DNA of 64,000 nt from positions 1 through 64,000 of the forward strand of contig NZ_JADPJL010000041.1 of NCBI RefSeq assembly GCF_023073415.1, in the 5' to 3' direction. Source of the DNA: Bradyrhizobium sp. 190 (lineage in GTDB: Bacteria > Pseudomonadota > Alphaproteobacteria > Rhizobiales > Xanthobacteraceae). Shown piece by piece: positions 33,055-41,798 of this stretch (the stretch's first letter is position 1; each line of letters starts with the position of its first letter). The notes under the pieces were generated by a model. It was not told the origin of the DNA, searched no databases, and saw only the letters and a program-made list of their open reading frames with translations. The position numbers and the translations under genes are program-made.

Positions 33055-33087
33055 ATTGCCCCAATGGTCATTGTCCCAACGGGCAGG
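33055..33087. promoter_or_regulatory. two overlapping degenerate ATTGTCC-N4-GGACAAT elements
   Basis: Element 1 (33055-33072) reads ATTGCCC-CAAT-GGTCATT; element 2 (33070-33087) reads ATTGTCC-CAAC-GGGCAGG. Each has one good half. They are 66-98 bp upstream of the 67-residue gene on the minus strand. Confidence 0.45.
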
Positions 33088-33214
33088 TGACGTTGGCTGA
33101 GCGGCAAACCGAAGTGATCGCTATTCGGATACCCTTGATCTGAGTCAGGAGCAGGCGCTCGCAGGTGTGTGCAATGGCAGAGCGGAACGTACCGGGATGG
33201 GGCTCGGTCTAGCA

Positions 33215-34390
33215 CTAGTCGGCCCCGTAAAAGCTCGGATATCGCAGCCGATGTTCGATCTGAGTCGTGGCTGTGATCGATGCATGTTTGCTTTCGCCTT
33301 GGGTCCGGGGCGGCAGCAGGTAAAGCGTCATGGCAAATATCAGGTACACCATCAGCACGAGCACCCCGCCAAACCATGCCGAGCGGCCACTGTTGGTCAC
33401 CAGCGACGCGGTCATGGTCGCGATCAGCATCATGACCACCGCGCCCGGCCAGAATTGCAGGCTCATCGGCTCCGGCCCGATGACGTAGCTGAGCAGCACC
33501 AATACCGGTGCCACGAAAAGCGCTATCTGGGATGCACTCCCCAGCGCAATGCCTACGCTCAGGTCCAGCCGGTTTTTGCGTGCGCCGGAAAAGGCCGAGG
33601 CCATTTCCGCAGCGCCGCCCACCAGCGCAACGACGATGAAGCCGACAAAGGCCGGCGTCATTCCAAACGTCAGCGCGGCGTGCTGCACCGACTCGACGAA
33701 AATCTCGCTCACCAGCGCGACCAGTACGGTGACGCCGGCCAGCGTCGCCAGGGCCAACCCCATCGGCCAGTGCGTCTCGGCAGACTCGGCGTGGCCGGCC
33801 CCGCCAAACAATTCGCGATGAGTCCTCAACGAGAACAGCAGGCCCAGGCCATAGGCCACGATGAGCAACACGGACAGGCCGATGCTCAACTTCTCGGTAA
33901 ACTCCGATCCGGCCGCAGAATCTGCTACGGAGACTGCTGAGGGAATCAGGATCGCGATCGTCGCCAGGAAAAGCAGGCTCGCCTGCAGCCGGGCGCTGCC
34001 CCTGTCATATTCCTGCACATGGTGCTTCAGCCCGCCGAGCAGAAATGACATGCCGAGCATGAACAACGTGTTGGTGACGATCGCTCCGGCGATCGATGCC
34101 TTCACGAGCGTATATTGCCCGGCGTGCAGCGCGGTTAGCGCGATGACGAGCTCCGTCAGGTTTCCAAGCGTGGCATTGAGCAGGCCTCCAACGCTGTCGC
34201 CTGTCTTGGCCGCGACAGATTCCGTAGCGTGACTTAGCAGTCCGGCGAGCGGCAGGATGGCCAGGACCGACAGCACGAAGAGCAGCGTGTGCGCGTCCGG
34301 CTTGATGCCTTGCGCGACGAACAGCACGGGCACGAACGCCAGCAGCCATAACAGGGGATTGTGCTGGATTTCCTTGAGCAATGGATTCAT
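33215..34390 (-). CDS. calcium/proton exchanger (CaCA family, Cax type)
   Basis: A 391-residue antiporter with about ten membrane helices. Both alpha repeats are visible: GGLLNATLGNLTELVIALTAL near residue 70 and GFIVVALVGGAAEMASAFSGARKNRLDLSVGIALGSASQIALF near residue 245, each with the G-N-x-x-E or A-x-E Ca2+ site and the following G-x-x-x-S-x-x-Q. Family members exchange cytoplasmic Ca2+ for protons across the inner membrane. ATG 34390 is chosen; ATG 34420 would add ten residues. An FNR/FixK-like box lies 160-173 bp upstream. Confidence 0.88.
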   Translation of the reverse strand: MNPLLKEIQHNPLLWLLAFVPVLFVAQGIKPDAHTLLFVLSVLAILPLAGLLSHATESVAAKTGDSVGGLLNATLGNLTELVIALTALHAGQYTLVKASIAGAIVTNTLFMLGMSFLLGGLKHHVQEYDRGSARLQASLLFLATIAILIPSAVSVADSAAGSEFTEKLSIGLSVLLIVAYGLGLLFSLRTHRELFGGAGHAESAETHWPMGLALATLAGVTVLVALVSEIFVESVQHAALTFGMTPAFVGFIVVALVGGAAEMASAFSGARKNRLDLSVGIALGSASQIALFVAPVLVLLSYVIGPEPMSLQFWPGAVVMMLIATMTASLVTNSGRSAWFGGVLVLMVYLIFAMTLYLLPPRTQGESKHASITATTQIEHRLRYPSFYGAD

Positions 34391-34873
34391 GGACGCCTCA
34401 TCGCCTTCCGGTGCAGTCAATGGTGCTGGCCTGATGAGTGCTTGCGGTCACGTAACCGGATATCGGCAGCGCCGGACCGCGCTTGAAGAATTCATTCCAG
34501 CCTCTGCGCATTCGAAAGCGCAAAACTGTCCCTTGTTGCGATAGACCATTTGATCCAGGTCAAGGGTGGCTGCGCCTGCAGGGTCGCGCCGCAAGCGGTT
34601 CGGTGCTGCAGTGTGCAAGCCCGTTCTTGCGTTTTTGTCGCTGGAAGAGCTGTTTGCGCCTGTTCGAAAGATTTGAGAACGGAGCGCGCTAAAGGATGGA
34701 GCAGATAAGATCGGAAGCTGGCGGTTCTGGCCAAGGGGAAATGTCGCGGTTCGAGCAGGACTCCCGCGCGGGCGGCGCAGGTGCTGATCGCACCCATTTC
34801 CACTCCAACTCGCAGCTAACAGGGAGTTTTTCCGGGAGAACGGGATCTCTGGGCTTCATGGGTCAATCCTGAA
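34391..34873. other. intergenic region, 483 bp
   Basis: Between the Ca2+/H+ exchanger and livF. It contains one FNR/FixK-like box at 34550 and no convincing gene; the short open frames on both strands lack ribosome sites and family-like sequence. It marks the boundary between the low-oxygen island and the catabolic cluster. Confidence 0.6.
34550..34563. promoter_or_regulatory. FNR/FixK-like box TTGAT-CCAG-GTCAA
   Basis: One mismatch. The rightmost box of the series; upstream of the exchanger gene (- strand). The distance to ATG 34390 is long, so the transcript would have a leader of over 100 bases. Confidence 0.6.
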
Positions 34874-35611
34874 TTACGACACCGCAGGCGTTTGGTCGGC
34901 GCCGCCGCCGCCCAGATACGCGTTGATGACTGCAGGGTTGTGCCGAAGATTATGGGCGGTGTCCTCGCCTGCGATGGCTCCATTTTCGATCAGATAGCCG
35001 CGATCGGCTATTTTCAGGCTCAGCCGGGCGTTCTGCTCGACGAGCAGGATGCCGAAGCCGCTGGCGGCAATCTTCTTCAGCGATCTGAACAACTCCTTCG
35101 AAAGCAGCGGCGACAGACCGAGCGAGGGCTCATCCAGCATCAGGATGTCAGGCATCGACATGAGCGCGCGGCCGATCGCGACCATTTGCTGCTCGCCGCC
35201 CGACATCGTGCGTACCTGCTGGCGCTTGCGTTCGGCAAGGCGAGGGAAGAGCTCGTGGACAAGCCTGAGCGTCGATTGCTCGCTTCCTCGCGCGCGCTTC
35301 GCGAAAGCGCCGAGTGCCAGGTTCTCCTCTACGGTAAGTTCACCGAATACGCCGCGCCCCTCGGGAACGAGCGCAATGCCATGCTCGACGATCAGATGCG
35401 CCGCCAGCCCTGATATCACGCGGCCGTTCATGCGGATCTCGGTTCCTGGCTCGGATGGCACAATGCCGGCGACCGCCTTCAGAAGGCTGGATTTACCCGC
35501 GCCGTTCGCACCGAGCATGACGGAAATTTCGCCTTTTCCGACGTGCAGCGACACGCCTTGCAAGGCCATGTGGCGGCCATAGCGAACACCGAGATTGCTT
35601 ACCTCAAGCAT
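34874..35611 (-). CDS. livF: branched-chain amino acid-type ABC transporter ATPase LivF
   Basis: A 245-residue ABC ATPase: Walker A GANGAGKSSLL near residue 35, Q-loop region, LVPEGRGVFGELTVEENLALGA (the LivF-type EGR motif), signature MSGGEQQMVAIGRAL, Walker B ILMLDEPSLGLSP and the switch His replaced by Gln (LLVEQNAR), as usual in LivF. The start at 35611 overlaps the end of livG by 8 bases. It is the last gene of a five-gene HAAT-family uptake operon (SBP, H, M, G, F). Confidence 0.92.
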   Translation of the reverse strand: MLEVSNLGVRYGRHMALQGVSLHVGKGEISVMLGANGAGKSSLLKAVAGIVPSEPGTEIRMNGRVISGLAAHLIVEHGIALVPEGRGVFGELTVEENLALGAFAKRARGSEQSTLRLVHELFPRLAERKRQQVRTMSGGEQQMVAIGRALMSMPDILMLDEPSLGLSPLLSKELFRSLKKIAASGFGILLVEQNARLSLKIADRGYLIENGAIAGEDTAHNLRHNPAVINAYLGGGGADQTPAVS

Positions 35612-36338
35612 CGTCATCTCCAAGATAGGCGCGAATGACATCCGGGTCGGCCAGCACAGAAGCAGCGGGCCCGTCGGCGATCTTGACGCCGGAATTCATG
35701 ACGACGCAGCGGCTGCACAGCGTTCGGATCGCATCCATCACATGTTCGACCATGATGATGGTCCGCCCTTCCCGGCTGATGTCGCGAATGAGATCGATGC
35801 CAATCAGAAGCTCGGAGGGGTTAAGGCCGGCGAGCCACTCGTCGAGCAGTAACAGTCGCGGATCGGCGGCGAGCGCGCGCGCCAGCTCCACCCGCTTCTG
35901 GTCGATATAGGTCATGTCCGCGACCGGGGAGCTTTCGCGACCGGTCAGGCCGACGCGGGCCAGGAGACCACCCGCGAAATCGCGGGCGGGCGGGCCCCAC
36001 AGGCGGTTGCGCGCGAACACCGCGCCTGCCATCACATTCTCGATCGCCGTCATGGAAGGCAGGACGCGCACGAGCTGGAAGGTTCGGGCGATACCGATCC
36101 TCGCGACCTTCTCCGGCGCAAGTCCTGAAATGCGCGTACCGGCAAGCCTGATTTCGCCGGATGTCGGCCGGAGCGCGCCCGAGATCAAATTGAGCATCGT
36201 GGTCTTGCCCGAACCGTTGGGTCCGATGAGCCCGATGAGTTCGCCCGCGCCGACATCGAAGCTGACATCGTTGACGGCGATCAGCCCGCCGAATGCCTTG
36301 CGCGCGTGCGCAACGCTGAGCACGGTTGCTGCACTCAT
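35604..36338 (-). CDS. livG: branched-chain amino acid-type ABC transporter ATPase LivG
   Basis: A 244-residue ABC ATPase with KAFGGLIAVNDVSFDVGAGE (LivG-type start), Walker A GPNGSGKTTMLN near residue 40, GIARTFQLVRVLPSMTAIENVM, and Walker B LLLLDEWLAGLNP. The signature is atypical: the usual LSGG/LSYG is TYIDQKRVELARAL, so Ser-Gly-Gly is missing. It starts with an ATGA overlap with livM. It powers import of an unknown solute, probably an aromatic or amino-acid-like acid given the catabolic neighbours. Confidence 0.9.
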   Translation of the reverse strand: MSAATVLSVAHARKAFGGLIAVNDVSFDVGAGELIGLIGPNGSGKTTMLNLISGALRPTSGEIRLAGTRISGLAPEKVARIGIARTFQLVRVLPSMTAIENVMAGAVFARNRLWGPPARDFAGGLLARVGLTGRESSPVADMTYIDQKRVELARALAADPRLLLLDEWLAGLNPSELLIGIDLIRDISREGRTIIMVEHVMDAIRTLCSRCVVMNSGVKIADGPAASVLADPDVIRAYLGDDDA

Positions 36339-37321
36339 GCCGCCTTCTCCTCGATTGCGTCGGGCGCCTCGATGCCGGTCCCAGCCGCGGTCCGGCGCCG
36401 GATCCGATCGCGCATGCCCTCGATGAGGCCTGTTATCCCGTCGGGCAACAGATAGACGATCGCCAGGAACGTAATCCCGATGACGACCGAACTGTGGTTC
36501 GGAAAACGGGCGGTGATGAACTCCATCACGATGGTGAACGGAATGACGCCGACCAACGGTCCCCACAGCCGGCGAGTGCCGCCGAGCAGCGCCATAATCA
36601 CCACGAGGAAGGAGATCATCGGATTGAAAGCAGCTTGCGGCTCGATGTAGGCGTAGCGCGGCGCAACAATCGCGCCGGCGACACCGATGAAAGCACCTGA
36701 TGTCATGAACAAGACGATCTTGGCGCGGGCTGTTGCGATGCCGACATGACGCGCCACTGTTTCGTCATCGCCGATGATCCGCAGCGCGAAGCCCAGGCGC
36801 GACCGGTTGATCAGCCAGCCCACGCCAAAAACCAGCGTCGTCAGCGCGAGCAGCATCCAGTAGAGATCGCGTTCGGTGAAATCCGTGAAGACGTAGAGTC
36901 CCATTTTGTGGGCGAAACGCGATTGCGACCAGGCCACGACCTGCCGGATCAGCTCGGCAAGTCCGAGCGTGAAAATCACGAAATAAACGCCGGATAATCT
37001 GAGGGTCGCGGCGCCCACCAGCCCCGCGAGCGCAGCGGAGCTGAGCGCGGCGATGGCGATGAGCACGGGGAACGGAAGGGAATCCAGACCCAGCGCAACA
37101 GAATACGTTCCCACGCCAAAAAAAGCGGCGCTCGCCAGGGACACGAGACGGGTCGGGCCCGAGAACAGCGCCCACGCCGTACACATCGCGACATAGAGCA
37201 TCAGGTTTACGCCAAACGAGAGCGCAAAGCCGTCACTGAAGAGCGGCAGCAGCGAGAGCAGCCCAACCGCGGCAATCCCGCTACCCGCAACCGCCAGTTC
37301 GTCGCGACGCAGGCTCATCAT
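36335..37321 (-). CDS. livM: branched-chain amino acid-type ABC transporter permease LivM
   Basis: A 328-residue permease with about nine membrane helices. Family signatures are NLMLYVAMCTAWALFSGPTRLVSLASAAFFGVGTY near the start, the cytoplasmic coupling segment SRLGFALRIIGDDETVARHVGI (EAA-like loop) and GGTRRLWGPLVGVI. ATG 37321 overlaps the stop of livH by four bases. It forms the inner-membrane channel with LivH. Confidence 0.92.
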   Translation of the reverse strand: MMSLRRDELAVAGSGIAAVGLLSLLPLFSDGFALSFGVNLMLYVAMCTAWALFSGPTRLVSLASAAFFGVGTYSVALGLDSLPFPVLIAIAALSSAALAGLVGAATLRLSGVYFVIFTLGLAELIRQVVAWSQSRFAHKMGLYVFTDFTERDLYWMLLALTTLVFGVGWLINRSRLGFALRIIGDDETVARHVGIATARAKIVLFMTSGAFIGVAGAIVAPRYAYIEPQAAFNPMISFLVVIMALLGGTRRLWGPLVGVIPFTIVMEFITARFPNHSSVVIGITFLAIVYLLPDGITGLIEGMRDRIRRRTAAGTGIEAPDAIEEKAA

Positions 37322-38184
37322 GCGGAGGCCCTCCCCAGTATGCCCTGGGGCCGGAACAACAGCACCAGAACGAAGAGCGCATAGTTGGCAGCGAGCGTCA
37401 GGCCTGGATCAATCAGGCTCGCTACGGCCGTCTCGGTGACGCCAAGAATCAGCGCCGCAAGCGTCGCCCCGCGCACGTCGCCCACCCCACCCATGATGAC
37501 GATAATGAGCGCCTTCATGGTGAAGATGACGCCCATCGAGGCGTTGAACGTGTAGAAAGTGGAGAGCAGCGTTCCTCCGCAGGCCGTCAGCGCGCCACCA
37601 AGCGCGAAGGCGAAGGCTGCAGTTCTGGCGACATCGATAGCAACGAGTCGCGCCGATGCGGGGTCGACAGCAACCGCACGCACCGCCGTGCCTTGCCTGG
37701 TGTGGTACAGAAAGAGATAGAGCAGAGACGCGACGATCACGGCCGCAACGAACGCCACGACGCGGTTCAACCCGTAGGGCTCGCCCAAGATCAGGAAAGG
37801 CTCGGCCAGGAACCTGTAGCTGAAATACGCTCCGCCGAAGCCAAGCAGCATCAGGCCCTGGAGCAGAAACAGAAGCCCGAAGGTCGCCAGGATCGAATCG
37901 ACTTCGAGCATGCCGCGGTTCTTCGCGCGACGGACGAGCGGCCGCAGCAGCCACGCGTAGATCAGCCAGTTTATTACAAGAGCCATCGGCGCGATCACCA
38001 CCATGCCGAGAAGAGGGTTCACCCCCGTGGCAGTGAACAACCAGAACGAAACGAAGCACGCGGCAACGAGCGTCTCGCCATTGGCAAGATTCATGATGCG
38101 CGCAGCGCCATATTGCAGCGTGAGCCCCAGCGCGATCAGCGCGTAGGTTCCGCCGAGCAGCGTGCCCGTGACGATGATCTGCAT
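37318..38184 (-). CDS. livH: branched-chain amino acid-type ABC transporter permease LivH
   Basis: A 288-residue permease with about eight helices. The start IVTGTLLGGTYALIALGLTLQYG and ARIMNLANGETLVAACF are LivH hallmarks; the loop AVRAVAVDPASARLVAIDVART couples to the ATPases, and IVIMGGVGDVRGATLAALILGVTET is conserved. It lies 66 bp downstream of the binding-protein gene and overlaps livM. Partner of LivM in a HAAT-type importer. Confidence 0.92.
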   Translation of the reverse strand: MQIIVTGTLLGGTYALIALGLTLQYGAARIMNLANGETLVAACFVSFWLFTATGVNPLLGMVVIAPMALVINWLIYAWLLRPLVRRAKNRGMLEVDSILATFGLLFLLQGLMLLGFGGAYFSYRFLAEPFLILGEPYGLNRVVAFVAAVIVASLLYLFLYHTRQGTAVRAVAVDPASARLVAIDVARTAAFAFALGGALTACGGTLLSTFYTFNASMGVIFTMKALIIVIMGGVGDVRGATLAALILGVTETAVASLIDPGLTLAANYALFVLVLLFRPQGILGRASA

Positions 38185-38250
38185 GTGAAAGGTCCCGAAA
38201 GTCAGCGGAAGACAGGCGCAGGCAATTCCGCGCCTGTCCCCGTCTTCAGA

Positions 38251-39450
38251 TCAATTCCAGGCCGGCTTCTTGACCGGCGCCTTGGCGCCGTCGACCCCAA
38301 GTCCGTTGACGCCCTGGAGTACGCCGTTGTTCCACTGCCCAACGGTCCAGACCCTGCCGATGAGGTTGTTTTGAAGCGAGACCTTGCCGATGACCGTTTC
38401 GAACGTCCCGGTCGAGATCGCCTTCACGACTGCGGCACGATCCGTGCTGCCGGCCTTCACGATCGCCTGCTCGAGGATCTGGAGGGAGGAATAGACCACG
38501 GGGCTGGCCCAATAATCCGCGTCCTGCCCGGTAACCTGCTTGTGGCGCTCGCGATAGGCCTTGTAGACCTCGTCACCCGGGTTGATGCCGCCCATCGCCA
38601 GCACGCCTTCAACCTGCTTGCCGAAGCGCTGGGAGTAACCGCTCAGGGCTCCACCGACGCCTACATAGAAAGCATCGACGTTGAGGCCCTGGATTCGAGC
38701 CTGCTCGGTAAGCGCAAAGCTGTCGGGCGGATACGAGTAGGCGACGAAGGCATCGGGCTTGGCAGCCTTTGCGCCGCTGATGACCGGCGCCAGATCCTGC
38801 GTCCCGAGCGGATATGACGTCTCGTATACGATGTCGAATCCCGCCTCCTTGAACGCGGGCTTGGCGGATTGAATCATCTCCAGACCAAACGCCTCGGCGA
38901 CGTGAGCAAGCGCGACCTTGTTGCCGATCTGGCCCTTGTCTCGCAACGTCTTCAGCGTCGCGACGATGCCGGTGGACAAATCCGATGCCTTGCCGAGCAA
39001 CCAGAACGAGTTCGGCCAGCGCTTGACGAATGCCTCGAGTTCGTTGGCGTTGCCGGTGGCGACGAGCTGCGGGTATCCGTAGCGCGAGATCAGCGGCGCC
39101 GTCGCCAGGTTGATGCCCGTTGTATAGGGCGCGACGATGAAGTCGACCTTGTCAACGGTCGCCAGCCGCTGGATGTTCTTGACCGCCTCTTCAGGACCGC
39201 TCTTGTCGTCATACTCGACGAGATCGATCTTCAGCAGCTTGTCGCCGACCTTGATGCCGCCCTTCTGATTCACGTCGTGAACCCAGAGCTTGACGTTCGG
39301 CCAGTAGACGGCGGTGGCGCCCGCCGTCAGCGGCCCGGTCTTGGACGCGCTCACACCGATTTTCAGCGTTTCGTTGGCGGCCGCAAATCCCGCTCCGACG
39401 GTGAGTAGTGCGGCCGAAATCGCAAGTGCGTTGAATGTCCGTCTAAGCAT
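38251..39450 (-). CDS. HAAT-family ABC transporter substrate-binding protein
   Basis: A 399-residue periplasmic binding protein. A signal peptide (FNALAISAALLTVGAGFAAA) is followed by ETLKIGVSASKTGPLTAGATA, YDDKSGPEEAVKNIQRLATVDKVDFIVAPYTTGINLA and an IQGLNVDAFYVGVG region, the two-lobed Peripla_BP_6 fold. It heads the liv operon. ATG 39450 has GGGAGG upstream. The three TTTCGAAA-type palindromes at 39513-39558 suggest repression by the local GntR protein. The ligand is unknown; aromatic acids are common for this subgroup. Confidence 0.9.
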   Translation of the reverse strand: MLRRTFNALAISAALLTVGAGFAAANETLKIGVSASKTGPLTAGATAVYWPNVKLWVHDVNQKGGIKVGDKLLKIDLVEYDDKSGPEEAVKNIQRLATVDKVDFIVAPYTTGINLATAPLISRYGYPQLVATGNANELEAFVKRWPNSFWLLGKASDLSTGIVATLKTLRDKGQIGNKVALAHVAEAFGLEMIQSAKPAFKEAGFDIVYETSYPLGTQDLAPVISGAKAAKPDAFVAYSYPPDSFALTEQARIQGLNVDAFYVGVGGALSGYSQRFGKQVEGVLAMGGINPGDEVYKAYRERHKQVTGQDADYWASPVVYSSLQILEQAIVKAGSTDRAAVVKAISTGTFETVIGKVSLQNNLIGRVWTVGQWNNGVLQGVNGLGVDGAKAPVKKPAWN

Positions 39451-39804
39451 CAAATCCTCCCTGTTGCTCGCCACCGGCAGGACACGAACCCTATTCGCCA
39501 TCCCTGGGGCATATTTCGAAATTATTTTTTATTTTCGATATTATTATTGTTTTCGAAACCAACGTCAAGCCCAGTCGCCACCACCACCGCTACGCTGCCG
39601 GCGGGCTAGGTCTGGACATCAACAACATGCGCGAGCTGCTGCAGGAGGAAGGGCTGCGATATGTCGACGCGAACCATCCTGAGCCGCAATCGCTTGCCAC
39701 GTCGCGGCCTGACCGAGGCATTCATTCCTCTGAAACGGTCCATTGTCGTAGGAATTAAGGTCACTGCGGACGTCGGCAGGAATTCCCTCGACAGCGGTGA
39801 TTTG
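39451..39804. other. intergenic region, 354 bp
   Basis: AT-rich core 39505-39560 holds three TTTCGAAA-type palindromes; the rest carries no recognisable gene. A short open stretch on the plus strand (about 39610-39760) resembles nothing I know. Confidence 0.6.
39513..39558. promoter_or_regulatory. triple TTTCGAAA-type operator upstream of the liv operon
   Basis: ATTTCGAAAT (39513-39522), ATTTTCGATA (39531-39540) and TTTCGAAA (39551-39558). Centres are 19 and 18 bp apart. The array lies 63-108 bp upstream of the binding-protein gene. The same palindrome recurs at 44777, 46246, 47129, 52264 and 55497. Confidence 0.65.
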
Positions 39805-40797
39805 TCACTCGATGCGCGCGATTTTCGCCTCGTCGATAACCTTCGACCATTTCGTGATTTCAGATCGGACGAGCAACCGCATGTCCTCGGGCGTGCTGCC
39901 GCGCACTTCGCCGCCTGTCGCCGTTTCCAATGCCTTCTTCACCGCGGGATCGGCAAGCATCGAGGCGACTTCGGTGTTCAGCCTTTTCACGATGTCGGCT
40001 GGCGTGCCTTTCGGGACGACAAGTCCGGCCCAGGTCCGGACATCGTATCCTTTAAGCCCGGCTTCGTCGGCCGAGGGCACATTCGGCAGCAACGGCGTCC
40101 GGGCGGGCGACGTAACGGCCAGTCCGCGAATGGCGCCGCTTTCGATTTGCCCGGCCAGCAGCACCGTGGTCCCAACGATGACCGGCACGTCCCCGCCAAG
40201 CAGCGACGTCACGCTCGGTGCATCGCCCCGATAAGGGATGTGGACCATCTTGATGCCGGCGGTGGTGTTCAGGAGTTCGCCCGCAAGATGATGAGTGCTG
40301 CCAAACCCGACCGACCCGAAGCTGAGCTCATTCGGCTTTTGCTTCGCCATCGCGATCAGATCCGGCAGATTCTTCGCCGGGTAATCCGCCCGCACGGCAA
40401 TGACGAGGGCGTAGTAGACCAGCGTCGAAACCATCTCGAAGCTGTCGGTCGGATTGTAGGCGAGTGTCTTGTAAAGCGCGCCGGAGATTGCGTGCGCCCC
40501 CGTCACGAGACCCAGCGTGTAGCCGTCGGGCGCCGCATTGGCGACGGTTGCGGCGGCGATGTTTCCACCGGCGCCAGGTTTTGCTTCCACGACGACCGGC
40601 TGTCCCAACCGCTTCGAAAGGCCGTCGGACACAATGCGGGCGAGCGCATCGGCCGCACCTCCGGCTGAAAACCCGTGCAGCACGCGTATCGGCCGACTCG
40701 GATAAGTCTGCGCTGATGTCACCGAGGGTGCGAGCACAAGCAGCCCTGTAACAATGAACGCAAACGATCGCGCAATCCTGGGCATCCCAATCATCAT
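39805..40797 (-). CDS. Bug-family (TctC) tricarboxylate receptor-like binding protein
   Basis: A 330-residue exported binding protein. A signal peptide ends near TSAQ, then YPSRPIRVLHGFSAGGAADALARIV, VVEAKPGAGGNIAA and LPNVPSADEAGLKGYDV are the typical Bug/TctC landmarks. No TctA/TctB permease is nearby, as is common for Bug proteins. It is last in a minus-strand run with FAH hydrolase, dehydrogenase, alpha/beta hydrolase and extradiol dioxygenase genes, so it may present the growth substrate or feed a regulatory role. ATG 40797 is preceded by GGGGAGGAGC. Confidence 0.9.
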   Translation of the reverse strand: MMIGMPRIARSFAFIVTGLLVLAPSVTSAQTYPSRPIRVLHGFSAGGAADALARIVSDGLSKRLGQPVVVEAKPGAGGNIAAATVANAAPDGYTLGLVTGAHAISGALYKTLAYNPTDSFEMVSTLVYYALVIAVRADYPAKNLPDLIAMAKQKPNELSFGSVGFGSTHHLAGELLNTTAGIKMVHIPYRGDAPSVTSLLGGDVPVIVGTTVLLAGQIESGAIRGLAVTSPARTPLLPNVPSADEAGLKGYDVRTWAGLVVPKGTPADIVKRLNTEVASMLADPAVKKALETATGGEVRGSTPEDMRLLVRSEITKWSKVIDEAKIARIE

Positions 40798-40915
40798 GCT
40801 CCTCCCCTCTCCTGCTTTTACGACTTTCGCGCCGAACGGCGCGTTCAAGGCGACTTCGTCTCGCCCTGCGTTCCGGCGAAAACATTTGAGAAAGGCACGT
40901 CGCGACGACCGCACC

Positions 40916-41776
40916 TCACTCGTCGATAACGCGGTTTCGCAGCACGCCGATGTTCTCGATCTCCACTTCGACCACATCGCCGGGCTTGAGGAAGACCGGC
41001 GGCTTGCGCGCGAATCCGACGCCGGCGGGCGTGCCGGTCGCGATAACGTCGCCCGGCACGAGGTCGAAGATGGTCGAGCAGTATTCGATCAGCCGCGGGA
41101 TCGAGAAGATCAGCATCGAAGTGTCGGCCGACTGCATCACTGTTCCATTGACCCTCGTCTCGACCTTGAGCTTCGTCGGATCGCCGATCTCCTCCGGCGT
41201 CACCAGCCACGGCCCGAACGGGCCGGTACCGACGAAGTTCTTGCCCGAAGCAATCTGCTGAGCATGCCGCTGCCAGTCGCGCACGCTGACATCGTTGAAG
41301 ATCGAGTAGCCGGCGACGTGCGCCCAGGCATCGGCCTGGCTGATGTGACGGCCAGCCTTCCCGATCACCACCGCAAGCTCGCCTTCCCAATCGAGATGGT
41401 CCGAGACCTTCGGCCGGATTACCGGCTCGTCGTGGCCGACCTGGGAGCGCCAGACGCGCAGGAAGATCGGCGGATATTCGGTCAACTCGCGTTTCAGGCC
41501 GGAAGCCAGCGCCTCGTTGTGGTGATCGAGATAGTTGCGGACGGCGCAAACGATCTTCTCCGGCCGTGGAATGACTGGCAGGAACTTGATCTGCGATAGC
41601 TTCGGACCCGGTTTTTCCGCGCCTACGAGCTCGTCGCGGCGGGCATAGTCGTCGCTCGCGATGAAATCCGCGAACGTTGGATAGTGCGGCAGGACCTTGC
41701 CGAGATCGACCACGGCCTCTCCCACCACCGCGCCCCAGCTTTCTCGGTTGGCTTCGGAAAACGACAACAGTCTCAT
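40916..41776 (-). CDS. fumarylacetoacetate hydrolase (FAH) family protein
   Basis: A 286-residue FAH-fold enzyme. EKIVCAVRNYLDHHNEA (usual C-x-G-x-N-Y), PPIFLRVWRSQVGHDEPV, HLDWEGELAVVIGKAGRHIS with the two metal-binding Glu, and GDVIATGTPAGVGFARKPPVFLKPGD are strong matches. The family covers acylpyruvate hydrolases, 2-keto-4-pentenoate hydratases and related enzymes of meta-cleavage pathways. With an extradiol dioxygenase in the same operon, hydrolysis or hydration of a ring-cleavage product is the natural guess. Confidence 0.9.
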   Translation of the reverse strand: MRLLSFSEANRESWGAVVGEAVVDLGKVLPHYPTFADFIASDDYARRDELVGAEKPGPKLSQIKFLPVIPRPEKIVCAVRNYLDHHNEALASGLKRELTEYPPIFLRVWRSQVGHDEPVIRPKVSDHLDWEGELAVVIGKAGRHISQADAWAHVAGYSIFNDVSVRDWQRHAQQIASGKNFVGTGPFGPWLVTPEEIGDPTKLKVETRVNGTVMQSADTSMLIFSIPRLIEYCSTIFDLVPGDVIATGTPAGVGFARKPPVFLKPGDVVEVEIENIGVLRNRVIDE

Positions 41777-41798
41777 GGTTCAATCTCACTCGTGATCA

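Noticed and set aside
33135..33148. TTGAT-CTGA-GTCAG considered as an FNR/FixK box
   Set aside because: Two mismatches in the right half and no start codon at a suitable distance.
34492..34803. 103-codon frame on the - strand between exchanger and livF
   Set aside because: Composition unlike neighbouring genes, no ribosome site, and it covers the FNR/FixK-like box.
39610..39760. Possible gene relic on the + strand
   Set aside because: The short translation has no recognisable family features and lacks a ribosome site.
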